NCBI GenBank assembly: GCA_003509785.1
Contig: DOMY01000190.1
Location: 947-18,553 of the forward strand
Origin: Gemmobacter sp.
Lineage (GTDB): Bacteria; Pseudomonadota; Alphaproteobacteria; Rhodobacterales; Rhodobacteraceae
Direction of reading: 5' to 3'
DNA: 17,607 nucleotides
A program made the translations under genes and the position numbers. The notes beneath the pieces were generated by a model that saw only the letters and a program-made list of their open reading frames with translations, did not search any database and was not told the DNA's origin. Each line of letters opens with the position of its first letter. Position 1 is the stretch's first letter. Shown here one piece after another: positions 1 to 6,775 of this stretch.

Positions 1-374
1 ATGCGCCGGTCGAGGTAATCGCCCGCGCGGATGTGGCTGGCAAACAGCCGCAGCTGGCCGGTGGTGCGGCCACGCTCGCCCTGCAGGCGGGCGGCGGGCA
101 GGCCGGTTTCCTGGGTGCCGATCTCGGTGATGGCTTCGGCGCGGGCCTCGATCTCGTCGGCGATGGTGTCCAGAAACCGGGCGCGATCTGCGCGGGAGGT
201 GCGGGAATAGGTCACAAACGCCGCTTCCGCCGCAGCACAGGCCTCGGCCACCAGATCGGCCGTGCCAACAGAAAACAAATGCGCCGGGCCATGTGCCGGT
301 TCCGAGGTGAAACGGGCATCCGTGGCGATCCACTCACCCGCAATCAGATGCTTGCCGTGGGGGGTGAAGCTCAT
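1..374 (-). CDS. Alpha-ketoglutaric semialdehyde (2,5-dioxovalerate) dehydrogenase, N-terminal part, cut by window edge
   Basis: This is the N-terminal 124 codons of an NAD(P)+-dependent aldehyde dehydrogenase; the gene continues past base 1. It begins MSFTPHGKHLIAGEW and contains EIGTQETGLP and GERGRTTGQLRLFASHIR, which is the signature N-terminal region of the ALDH subfamily that oxidises 2-oxoglutarate semialdehyde to 2-oxoglutarate. The catalytic Cys and Glu lie outside the window. The ATG (374-372) overlaps the udh stop by 4 bp (ATGA), so the two genes are probably translationally coupled. In the oxidative galacturonate pathway this enzyme follows KdgD, which is encoded at 3820-4725, so the context supports this substrate over a generic aldehyde. 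The family call is firm; the exact substrate is inferred. Confidence 0.85.
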   Translation of the reverse strand, partial: MSFTPHGKHLIAGEWIATDARFTSEPAHGPAHLFSVGTADLVAEACAAAEAAFVTYSRTSRADRARFLDTIADEIEARAEAITEIGTQETGLPAARLQGERGRTTGQLRLFASHIRAGDYLDRR

Positions 375-1174
375 TGCTCATTCTCCTTGTAAATTGGGAA
401 CTGGGTGAACAAGCCGCCCTGATACTGTGCCATCGGATCATCCGTGGCTGGCCGCACCTGTTCTGCATCCAGCCGGGCACGATAACTTTCGGCATTGTCT
501 TTCGGTGACCAGTCAAGCCAGTCGAGATGCGAATTATCCCACCAGCCCGCGGTATTGGCCGAGGCGCCCCAGATCACCGGGCAACCGAGTGTCGGTGCGC
601 GAAACACCGCCGCGATCAGGCTTGCAAAATCGCCCTGCGAAAACCAGGTCGACAGCATCCGGTGGTTCACCGGCTCTGGCGTACAGGAACCGATCCGCAC
701 AAGGGCCGTTTCCTGTCCGAACTTCTCGAAATACATCCGCGCCAGCGCTTCGCCATAGACTTTAGACACGCCATAAAGCCCGTCAGGACGAAACGTGCAG
801 TCTGGCCCAAGTCTGGCGTCCTGCGGATAGAAGCCGATCGTATGGTTGGAGCTTGCAAAGATGATGCGGGGCATCCCATGCGCGCGCGCGGCCTCGTAAA
901 GATTGTACAGGCCGATGATATTGCCGCCGAGAATTTGCTGAAATGGCCGTTCGACGGAAACGCCCCCCAGATGCAGGATCCCGTCGCAGCCCGATACCAT
1001 GGCATCAACAGCGGCTGCATCTGCCAGATCGCAGCGGATGATCTCTTCATTGGGTCGCGCCGGGCCGATCTCTGCGATATCCGCCAGCCGCAGAATATCT
1101 GCCATGGGTGCCAGGCGATCCCGCATCACAGAGCCAAGCGCGCCCGCCGCGCCGGTGATCAGAAGCCGCTTCAT
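371..1174 (-). CDS. udh: Uronate dehydrogenase
   Basis: This 267-residue extended short-chain dehydrogenase oxidises D-galacturonate (or D-glucuronate) with NAD+ to the aldaro-1,5-lactone, the first step of the oxidative pathway. The N-terminal Rossmann motif TGAAGALG is at residues 7-14. The active site shows Ser108/Ser109 in FASSNHTIG, and the YxxxK pair is Tyr134/Lys138 in LYGVSK. The segments LVRIGSCTPEP and WGASANTAGWWDNSHL match the Agrobacterium enzyme, which is about 265 residues, almost word for word as I recall it. It lies between kdgK (4-bp ATGA overlap upstream) and the aldehyde dehydrogenase (4-bp overlap downstream) in a three-gene minus-strand operon. Its product feeds Gli and Gci, encoded on the other strand. 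Confidence 0.95.
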   Translation of the reverse strand: MKRLLITGAAGALGSVMRDRLAPMADILRLADIAEIGPARPNEEIIRCDLADAAAVDAMVSGCDGILHLGGVSVERPFQQILGGNIIGLYNLYEAARAHGMPRIIFASSNHTIGFYPQDARLGPDCTFRPDGLYGVSKVYGEALARMYFEKFGQETALVRIGSCTPEPVNHRMLSTWFSQGDFASLIAAVFRAPTLGCPVIWGASANTAGWWDNSHLDWLDWSPKDNAESYRARLDAEQVRPATDDPMAQYQGGLFTQFPIYKENEQ

Positions 1175-2079
1175 GCTGACCCTCCAAGAACAAATCCATC
1201 AATCACATGGCGTGGCAAGAGGGCCCCGGGATGCTGCACCACTTGCCCTGCAAGTGTCTGGCCAGCCAGCACTGCCTGCGCCATGTCGCTGCCGGACAGG
1301 CGTGCCGCCATATAGCCTGCATTGAAGCTGTCGCCTGCGCCTGTGGTATCGACGGGGACAACGGGTTTGGGGGCGGGTGACGACCACGCTGTCCCATCGC
1401 TCAGCAATGCAAGCGGGCCCGTGCCATTTTTCACCACAACTTCGCGCGCGCCCGCTCTGGCATAGCGATCAGCCGTCGCCTTTGGTGATGGATCGCCAAA
1501 AATCGCATGTTCGTCATCGAAACTGGGCAGGCAAATCTCTGCAATTGCGGCTGCGGCTGTGACGGTTTGGCGCAGGGTTGGCATATCTTCCCACAGCCGG
1601 GGGCGCAGATTCGGGTCAAAAACCACGCGGCGCCCGGCCAAGGCGGACAGCAGCCGCGCGCGGCCCGGCGCGTCAAGAATGGCAAGCGTGATGCCAGACA
1701 GGTAGATCACATCCGCCGCATCACAGGCGGCCGCCAGCCATTCTGCATCATCGGCAAGATGCCGGGCCGCCGATTGGCCGCGCCAATAGCTGAAGCTGCG
1801 CTCGCCATTCTGCAACGAAATCATGTACAGGCCGATGCTGCGCTGAGGATCGCGGCTGACCCAGGCGGTGCCAATTCCGGCCTTGGCAATTTCCCTCATG
1901 GCGGTATCTGACATGGCATCGGTGCCGAGGCGCGTGCCGTAGCTGATCTGCCAGCCGGGGCGCAGGGCGGCAAGATACCAGGCCGTGTTGTAGGTGTCGC
2001 CGGCAAAGGCGCTGCGCCACAGGTCTGTGCCAGCCCCAGACAGCTCCACCATCATTTCGCCCAAAGACAGAATGCGCAT
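1171..2079 (-). CDS. kdgK: 2-keto-3-deoxygluconate kinase, PfkB family
   Basis: This 302-residue ribokinase/PfkB-family kinase probably phosphorylates 2-keto-3-deoxygluconate to KDPG, the product line of KduI and KduD. The N-terminal sugar-binding segment is LGEMMVEL (residues 6-13), with AGDTYNTA at 26-33 and FDPNLRPRLW at 154-163. The PfkB signature DTTGAGDSFNAGY (244-256) contains the anion-hole GAGD and catalytic Asp250. The frame stays open upstream to base 2127, but the ATG at 2079-2077 is chosen because an AGGAGG sits 4 bases before it and the protein then starts MRILSLGEMM, as is usual for this family. It is first in the minus-strand operon and shares a control region with kduI. A different 2-keto sugar acid substrate is possible but less likely here. 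Confidence 0.9.
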   Translation of the reverse strand: MRILSLGEMMVELSGAGTDLWRSAFAGDTYNTAWYLAALRPGWQISYGTRLGTDAMSDTAMREIAKAGIGTAWVSRDPQRSIGLYMISLQNGERSFSYWRGQSAARHLADDAEWLAAACDAADVIYLSGITLAILDAPGRARLLSALAGRRVVFDPNLRPRLWEDMPTLRQTVTAAAAIAEICLPSFDDEHAIFGDPSPKATADRYARAGAREVVVKNGTGPLALLSDGTAWSSPAPKPVVPVDTTGAGDSFNAGYMAARLSGSDMAQAVLAGQTLAGQVVQHPGALLPRHVIDGFVLGGSA

Positions 2080-2169
2080 CCTTCCTCCTGTTCGGACAGC
2101 ACTTGACCGAGACAACATATCATACAATAAGTGTCAAGACATATGACATCACTAGATCCAGAGGCCATG
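2080..2169. promoter_or_regulatory. Divergent kdgK/kduI control region with operator half-site
   Basis: This 90-bp AT-richer gap separates the two divergent operons. ATCATACAA at 2119-2127 is identical to the left half-site of the perfect palindrome at 3731-3757. The bases that follow (AAGTGTCA, 2129-2136) match the expected right half only in part, so this would be a degenerate operator. Promoter elements are unclear: plus-strand TACAAT (2123-2128) resembles a -10 box and overlaps the half-site, but the nearest TTGACC (2103-2108) is only 14 bases away. On the minus strand a consensus TTGACA (2137-2132) has no good -10 at normal spacing. The regulatory role is inferred. Confidence 0.5.
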
Positions 2170-2994
2170 ATGCTTTACGTTGAAACGCGCCATGCAGTGC
2201 ATGCTGACCATGCGAAGACGATGGACACTGCTGCGTTGCGACAGCAGTTTCTGGCTTCTGGCATGTTTGCAGATGGGCAGATCCGGCTGATCTACACGCA
2301 TTACGACCGTTTCGTGATGGGGGGTGCGGTACCCGCTGGTGGCAGTCTGGTGCTGGATGCTGTGGCCGAGACGAAGACGCCGTCCTTCCTTGATCGGCGC
2401 GAGATGGGCATCGTGAACATCGGCGCCCCCGGCACTGTCCGCGCGGCTGGCGAAAGCTGGGTGCTGGACCGGGGCGATGTCCTCTATCTCGGGATGGGTG
2501 CCGGGGCGGTGACGTTTGAAGGCGAGGGGCGGTTCTACATCACTTCTTGCCCCGCGCATCATGCCTATCCCCATCGTCTGATCCGGCTGGCCGACAGCAA
2601 GGAGGTGCGGCTGGGGGCCACTGAGACCTCGAACAAGCGCGTCATCAACCAGTTCATTCACCCGCTGGTGATGGAAAGCTGCCAGCTGATTCTGGGTTAT
2701 ACCACGCTGGAAGAAGGCTCTGTCTGGAACACCATTCCCAGCCATATCCATGATCGGCGGATGGAGGCCTATCTTTACTTCGGCATGGATGAAAAATCCC
2801 GCGTGCTGCATCTGATGGGAGAGCCGCAGGAAACCCGCCACCTGTTCATCGCGCATGAAGAGGGCGCGATTTCGCCGCCATGGTCGATCCATTCGGGCGC
2901 GGGTATCGGCAGCTATACCTTCATCTGGGCCATGGTGGGCGACAATGTCGATTACACCGACATGGACTTTATCCAGCCGGGGGATCTGCGGTGA
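2170..2994 (+). CDS. kduI: 5-keto-4-deoxyuronate isomerase
   Basis: This 274-residue cupin-fold isomerase converts 5-keto-4-deoxyuronate, formed from unsaturated galacturonate, to 3-deoxy-D-glycero-2,5-hexodiulosonate. Diagnostic segments match E. coli KduI (278 residues): DHAKTMD, RREMGIVNIG, CPAHHAYP, WNTIPSHIHDRRMEAYLYF, MGEPQETRH and SPPWSIHSG. The metal-binding cupin residues are seen as His in SHIHDRRME, with the Glu in that motif, and a later His in WSIHSG. The frame is open from a GTG at 2131, but the ATGATG at 2167/2170 gives the family's usual N-terminus, and AGAGG (2160-2164) is best spaced for 2170. It overlaps kduD by a GTGA, suggesting coupled translation. Its substrate would be supplied by the GH105 domain at the right end of the window. 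Confidence 0.93.
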   Translation: MLYVETRHAVHADHAKTMDTAALRQQFLASGMFADGQIRLIYTHYDRFVMGGAVPAGGSLVLDAVAETKTPSFLDRREMGIVNIGAPGTVRAAGESWVLDRGDVLYLGMGAGAVTFEGEGRFYITSCPAHHAYPHRLIRLADSKEVRLGATETSNKRVINQFIHPLVMESCQLILGYTTLEEGSVWNTIPSHIHDRRMEAYLYFGMDEKSRVLHLMGEPQETRHLFIAHEEGAISPPWSIHSGAGIGSYTFIWAMVGDNVDYTDMDFIQPGDLR

Positions 2995-3731
2995 ATATGT
3001 TCTCACTTCAAGGGCATAAGGCTTTGGTCACGGGCGCGAATACCGGGCTGGGGCAGGCTATCGCGCTGGGTCTGGCGCAGGCGGGGGCAAAAGTGACCTG
3101 TGCGGCGCGGCGCGATTGTGCCGAGACGCTGGCCCTGATCGCCGCAGCGGGGGGCACCGCCGATGCACTGACACTGGATTTTGCCGATCCCATGGCCGCA
3201 ACCGGCAGTTTTGACGGGCAAGGCTATTCGATTCTGGTGAACAACGCGGGGATCATACGCCGTGCGGATAGTGTGGAGTTCACCGAATCTGATTGGGATG
3301 ATGTGATTGACGTCAATCTGAAGGCCCTGTTCTTCACCAGCCAGGCCTTCGCCAAGGATTGCATCAGCCGGGGCGCACCGGGGCGCATCGTCAATATCGC
3401 CTCGTTGCTGTCGTTTCAGGGGGGCATCCGCGTGCCGTCCTATACCGCGTCGAAACATGGAGTGGCGGGGCTGACCAAGCTGATGGCCAATGAATGGGCG
3501 GCCAAGGGCATCAACGTAAACGCCATTGCGCCTGGCTATATCGAAACCAGCAATACCGAGGCCCTGCGCGCCGACCCGGATCGCAACCGCGCCATTCTGG
3601 ATCGCATCCCCGCAGGCCGCTGGGGCCGCGCCGAGGATATTGCCGGAACCGCCGTCTATCTTTGTTCTCAGGCCGCATCCTATGTGCATGGCGCCGTGCT
3701 GAATGTCGATGGCGGATGGTTGGCGCGATAA
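2991..3731 (+). CDS. kduD: 2-keto-3-deoxy-D-gluconate (2-deoxy-D-gluconate 3-) dehydrogenase, SDR family
   Basis: This classical short-chain dehydrogenase of 246 residues reduces 3-deoxy-D-glycero-2,5-hexodiulosonate to 2-keto-3-deoxygluconate. The nucleotide-binding TGANTGLG is at residues 14-21, NNAG at 84-87, and the catalytic tetrad is Asn109, Ser138, Tyr151 and Lys155. FSLQG at the start, NIASLLSFQGGIRVPSYTAS, NVNAIAPGY and the C-terminal VDGGWLAR are close to E. coli KduD. The GTG at 2991 forms a 4-bp GTGA overlap with the kduI stop and has a GGGGG about 7 bases upstream; the ATG at 2997 is an alternative start. An in-frame extension back to 2880 is rejected because it lies in kduI. The last base of the stop codon is also the first base of the operator palindrome. 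Confidence 0.93.
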   Translation: MNMFSLQGHKALVTGANTGLGQAIALGLAQAGAKVTCAARRDCAETLALIAAAGGTADALTLDFADPMAATGSFDGQGYSILVNNAGIIRRADSVEFTESDWDDVIDVNLKALFFTSQAFAKDCISRGAPGRIVNIASLLSFQGGIRVPSYTASKHGVAGLTKLMANEWAAKGINVNAIAPGYIETSNTEALRADPDRNRAILDRIPAGRWGRAEDIAGTAVYLCSQAASYVHGAVLNVDGGWLAR

Positions 3732-3757
3732 TTCATCATACAACTTGTATGATGAAT
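3731..3757. promoter_or_regulatory. Perfect 27-bp palindromic operator (GntR-like)
   Basis: The arms ATTCATCATACAA and TTGTATGATGAAT are exact inverted repeats of 13 bases around a single C at 3744. The element is strongly AT-rich inside a GC-rich locus, has no T-tract suited to termination, and ends 2 bases before a possible -35 box. Odd-centred AT-rich palindromes of this kind are typical operators of GntR-family regulators, many of which control hexuronate genes. The identity of the binding protein is inferred, and no GntR gene is in the window. The half-site ATCATACAA recurs at 2119-2127. Confidence 0.75.
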
Positions 3758-3758
3758 A

Positions 3759-3788
3759 TTGACGACGGCCGACTTTATTCGCTACAAC
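3759..3788 (+). promoter_or_regulatory. Candidate sigma-70-like promoter of kdgD
   Basis: TTGACG (3759-3764) and TACAAC (3783-3788) are separated by 18 bases. They match the -35 consensus in 5 of 6 positions and the -10 consensus in 4 of 6. The pair starts directly after the palindromic operator, so a bound repressor would cover or abut it. Transcription would begin near 3795, giving a leader of about 25 bases before the kdgD start. The gap between kduD and kdgD (88 bp) is the only substantial one between kduI and gli. Confidence 0.4.
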
Positions 3789-3819
3789 TTTGGCAGCCAC
3801 AGTTTCAAAGGATTCCCTG

Positions 3820-4725
3820 ATGACCCCCGAACAGCTCAAGACCGCCCTTGGTTCCGGCCTTCTGTCCTTCCCGGTGACGCATTTCGATGCCGAAGGGAAA
3901 TTTGCGCCCGACAGCTATCGCGCGCATGTGGAATGGCTGGCCGGCTACAAGGCGCCGGTCTTGTTTGCGGCAGGCGGCACGGGCGAATTCTTCTCGCTGA
4001 CGCCTGCAGAAATCCCGGGCATCGTTGCGGCCGCCAAAGAGGTTGCGGGTGAAACCGCAATTGTGTCGGGTTGCGGCTATGGCACCGACATGGCGGTGGA
4101 AATTGCCCAATCGGTGGAAAAGATCGGCGCAGATGGTATCCTTCTGCTGCCGCACTACCTGATCGACGCTCCGCAGGATGGGCTTTACGCCCATATCAAG
4201 AAAGTCTGCCAGTCAGTGGATTTCGGGGTGATGGTTTACAACCGTGACAATGCCGTTCTGCAGGCGGATACGCTGGCCCGGCTGTGCGACGACTGCCCCA
4301 ACCTGATCGGCTTCAAGGATGGTACCGGCGATATCGGGCTGGTGCGCCAGATCACCGCCAAGATGGGTGACCGGCTGATGTATCTGGGCGGGATGCCCAC
4401 CGCAGAGCTGTTTGCCGAAGCCTATCTGGGTGCGGGCTTCACCACCTATTCCTCTGCCGTATTCAACTTCGTTCCGGGCCTTGCGAACGAATTCTATGCA
4501 GCGCTCCGTGCCGGTGACCGTGCGACCTGCGCGCGTATTCTGAATGACTTTTTCTATCCGTTCATGGCGATCCGTAACCGCTCCAAGGGTTATGCGGTTT
4601 CGGCCATCAAGGCGGGTGTGCGCCTGCAGGGCTTTGCGGCCGGTGGCGTGCGTGCGCCGCTGAAGGATCTGACCCGGGAAGAAGAAGAGATGATGGCCGC
4701 GCTGATCGCGCCATACAAACGCTGA
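3820..4725 (+). CDS. kdgD: 5-dehydro-4-deoxyglucarate dehydratase
   Basis: This 301-residue class I aldolase (DapA/NAL family) dehydrates and decarboxylates 5-keto-4-deoxyglucarate to 2,5-dioxopentanoate (2-oxoglutarate semialdehyde). GGTGEFFSL is at residues 52-60, the catalytic Tyr is Tyr140 (MVYNRDNA), and the Schiff-base lysine is Lys166 in IGFKDGTGD. The C-terminal KAGVRLQGFAAGGVRAPLKDL is typical of KdgD rather than of dihydrodipicolinate synthase. The frame opens at a TTG at 3790, but the ATG at 3820 has AAAGGA about 8 bases upstream and gives the normal start MTPEQLK. It is followed by gci after 7 bases. Its substrate comes from Gci and its product goes to the aldehyde dehydrogenase at the left edge. 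Confidence 0.93.
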   Translation: MTPEQLKTALGSGLLSFPVTHFDAEGKFAPDSYRAHVEWLAGYKAPVLFAAGGTGEFFSLTPAEIPGIVAAAKEVAGETAIVSGCGYGTDMAVEIAQSVEKIGADGILLLPHYLIDAPQDGLYAHIKKVCQSVDFGVMVYNRDNAVLQADTLARLCDDCPNLIGFKDGTGDIGLVRQITAKMGDRLMYLGGMPTAELFAEAYLGAGFTTYSSAVFNFVPGLANEFYAALRAGDRATCARILNDFFYPFMAIRNRSKGYAVSAIKAGVRLQGFAAGGVRAPLKDLTREEEEMMAALIAPYKR

Positions 4726-4732
4726 GGCCACG

Positions 4733-5869
4733 ATGAAGATCACTGCCGTTCGCACTCACCTGCTGGAACATCGGCTGGAGGTGCCGTTCGAAAGTGCCTC
4801 GATGCGGTTCGACCGGCGCGCCCATGTGCTGGTCGAAATCGAATGCAGCGACGGAACGGTGGGCTGGGGCGAATGTCTGGGCCCGGCCCGGCCCAATGCG
4901 GCGGTGGTTCAGGCCTATGCGGGTTGGCTGATCGGGCAGAACCCGCTGGAAACCGAACGGCTTTGGGCCACGCTTTACAATGCGTTGCGCGATCAGGGGC
5001 AACGCGGGCTGGCCGTTACCGCATTGTCAGGCATCGACATGGCGCTGTGGGACATCAAGGGCAAAGCGCTGGGCCAGCCGGTTTCGGTCTTGCTGGGCGG
5101 GCGCTGGCGCGAAAGCGTCCGCGCCTATGCCACCGGCAGTTTCAAGCGCGATGGTGTGGACCGCGTTGAAGACAATGCGCAGGAAATGGCGCAGCGCCGG
5201 GCCGAAGGCTTTCACGCCTGCAAGATCAAGATTGGTTTCGGGGTGGCAGAGGATCTGCGCGTGATCCGCGCGGTCCGCGCTGCCATCGGAACCGACATGC
5301 GGCTGATGATCGACGCGAACCACGGCTATACTGTGACCGAGGCGATTCAGGTGGGGCGTGCGGCGGCCGATCTGGATATCGACTGGTTCGAAGAGCCGGT
5401 AGTGCCGGAACAGCTTTCGGCTTATCGCGAAGTGCGGGCCGGGCAACCGATCCCGGTGGCCGGTGGCGAAACCTGGCACAGCCGCTGGGGCATGTGGCCC
5501 GCCATCGAATCCCGCGCGGTGGATATTCTGCAACCCGATCTTGCAGGTTGCGGAGGTTTTTCAGAGGCGATGAAGATCGCCACCCTGGCCAGCCTGCATG
5601 GGGTGCGTGTGGTGCCCCATGTCTGGGGAACGGGCGTTCACATTGCTGCGGCGCTGCAATTCATGGCCGCGATGACCCCCGATCCGGTCCGGGTGAACCC
5701 GGTCGAGCCGATCATGGAATTCGACCGCACCCACAATCCCTTTCGTCAGGCCATCTTGCAGACCCCGATCGAGGCAGTGAACGGCATTGTTGCCATCCCC
5801 TCTGCCCCCGGTCTGGGGATCGAGATCAACCGCGATGCGTTGGCCGAATACCGCATGGGGGATAGCTGA
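4733..5869 (+). CDS. gci: D-galactarolactone cycloisomerase, enolase superfamily
   Basis: This 378-residue enolase-superfamily protein of the mandelate racemase subgroup opens galactaro-1,4-lactone to 3-deoxy-2-keto-hexarate (5-keto-4-deoxyglucarate). The N-terminal capping domain (about 1-125) starts MKITAVRTHLLEHRL and includes MRFDRRAHVLVEIE. In the barrel domain the general base pair is Lys164/Lys166 (KIK). The metal ligands are Asp194, Glu220 and Glu246, and His296 (PHVWGTG) is the second acid/base. The length and most of the sequence agree with the characterised Agrobacterium Gci as I remember it. A GAGG lies in the short gap after kdgD, and gli follows with a 1-bp TGATG overlap. It takes substrate from Udh directly or after Gli. 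Confidence 0.93.
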   Translation: MKITAVRTHLLEHRLEVPFESASMRFDRRAHVLVEIECSDGTVGWGECLGPARPNAAVVQAYAGWLIGQNPLETERLWATLYNALRDQGQRGLAVTALSGIDMALWDIKGKALGQPVSVLLGGRWRESVRAYATGSFKRDGVDRVEDNAQEMAQRRAEGFHACKIKIGFGVAEDLRVIRAVRAAIGTDMRLMIDANHGYTVTEAIQVGRAAADLDIDWFEEPVVPEQLSAYREVRAGQPIPVAGGETWHSRWGMWPAIESRAVDILQPDLAGCGGFSEAMKIATLASLHGVRVVPHVWGTGVHIAAALQFMAAMTPDPVRVNPVEPIMEFDRTHNPFRQAILQTPIEAVNGIVAIPSAPGLGIEINRDALAEYRMGDS

Positions 5870-6729
5870 TGCTGCTGCGCAAACTGACCGGCGCTCCGCC
5901 GTCCATCGCCTTTCCCAAAGGCGCGACGGATTGCCAGATGCACGTCTATCTGCCGCAATACCCCTCGGCCCCCGGTGCCATTCCCTTGCCGCCCGACCCG
6001 CTGCCGACGCCTGAACACTACAAAAGTGTCATGCGCTGGCTGGGTCTGGATCGGGTTGTGGTGACCCAGGGCAATGCGCATGGCCATGACAATGGCAACC
6101 TTCTGGCCTGTCTGGCCGAGTTGGGGAGCGGCGCGCGGGGGGTGGCGGTGATCGACCGCACGACATCCGATACCGAAATCGCGCGGCTGACGGCAGCCGG
6201 GATCGTCGGGGCGCGGATCATGGACCTGCCGGGTGGGGCCGTCGGGCTTGACCAGCTGGAAGAGATCGACGCCCGCGCCCATGCCGCCGGCTGGATGATG
6301 GCGGTGCAGTTCGACGGGTCTAATCTGCTGGATCATCTGCCGCGGCTGGAACGTCTGAAATCGCGCTGGGTCTTCGATCACCATGGCAAGTTCTTCAAGG
6401 GCATCACGGCCGACAGCCCCGAAGTTGCGGCGGTGTTGCGGTTGATCGACCGGGGTAATTGCTGGTTCAAATTTGCGGGCGCCTATGAAAGCAGCCGCAG
6501 TGGCTGGCCGTTCGAAGATGTGGCCGCCCCGTCGCGGCGCATTGCCGCCCATGCCCCGCAGCGCATCGTCTGGGGCACCAATTTTCCACACAACATGATG
6601 CGCAGCAGCGCCGATTACCCAGACGAGCTGCGGCTTGCCGAACTTGCGTTCAGCTGGCTGCCCGATGGCACGCGTGACCGCGTGCTGACTGAAAATCCGG
6701 CAGAACTTTACGGATTTCCGCCGTCGTAG
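5869..6729 (+). CDS. gli: D-galactarolactone isomerase, amidohydrolase superfamily
   Basis: This 286-residue amidohydrolase-2 family protein probably interconverts galactaro-1,5-lactone (the Udh product) and galactaro-1,4-lactone (the Gci substrate). Visible barrel motifs are TDCQMHVY (Asp21, His25), VFDHHGKF (Asp170, His171, His172) and WGTNFPHN (Asn238, His241). Where typical hydrolytic members carry a metal-ligand Asp in the last motif, this protein has Asn, as the Agrobacterium lactone isomerase does in my recollection; that fits isomerisation. The start shares one base with the gci stop (TGATG), so expression is tightly coupled. The neighbours make the lactone isomerase role much more likely than a lactonase such as LigI. 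Confidence 0.87.
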   Translation: MLLRKLTGAPPSIAFPKGATDCQMHVYLPQYPSAPGAIPLPPDPLPTPEHYKSVMRWLGLDRVVVTQGNAHGHDNGNLLACLAELGSGARGVAVIDRTTSDTEIARLTAAGIVGARIMDLPGGAVGLDQLEEIDARAHAAGWMMAVQFDGSNLLDHLPRLERLKSRWVFDHHGKFFKGITADSPEVAAVLRLIDRGNCWFKFAGAYESSRSGWPFEDVAAPSRRIAAHAPQRIVWGTNFPHNMMRSSADYPDELRLAELAFSWLPDGTRDRVLTENPAELYGFPPS

Positions 6730-6731
6730 CG

Positions 6732-6754
6732 AAAAAAAGGGCCGTGGAGGGCCC
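6732..6754 (-). terminator. Hairpin with T-tract readable only on the minus strand
   Basis: GGGCC (6739-6743) pairs with GGCCC (6750-6754) around a 6-base loop. A run of seven A lies at 6732-6738. On the minus strand this is a short stem followed by TTTTTTT, the form of a factor-independent terminator; on the plus strand no T-run follows. No minus-strand gene is nearby, so it could stop antisense transcription, or the stem could simply protect the 5' end of the dctP mRNA. The stem is only 5 bp. Confidence 0.35.
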
Positions 6755-6775
6755 GAAACAGTGGAGGAGACACCT

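Noticed and set aside
2103..2137. Consensus TTGACA (minus strand) and TTGACC (plus strand) as promoters for kdgK and kduI
   Set aside because: No acceptable -10 sequence lies 16-18 bases downstream of either. I list only a general control region instead of naming promoters.
2152..3006. Open frame of 284 codons on the minus strand, and a similar one at 3003-3839
   Set aside because: These are antisense to kduI and kduD. Both sense genes are well-conserved full-length enzymes.
3731..3757. The palindrome as a transcription terminator of kduD
   Set aside because: The arms are AT-rich, the centre has a single unpaired base that would not form a normal loop, and no T-run follows. An operator is the better reading.
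5869..6729. gli as a 2-pyrone-4,6-dicarboxylate lactonase-type hydrolase
   Set aside because: The Asn in WGTNFPHN and its position directly after gci match the lactone isomerase. A protocatechuate-pathway role has no support from the neighbours.
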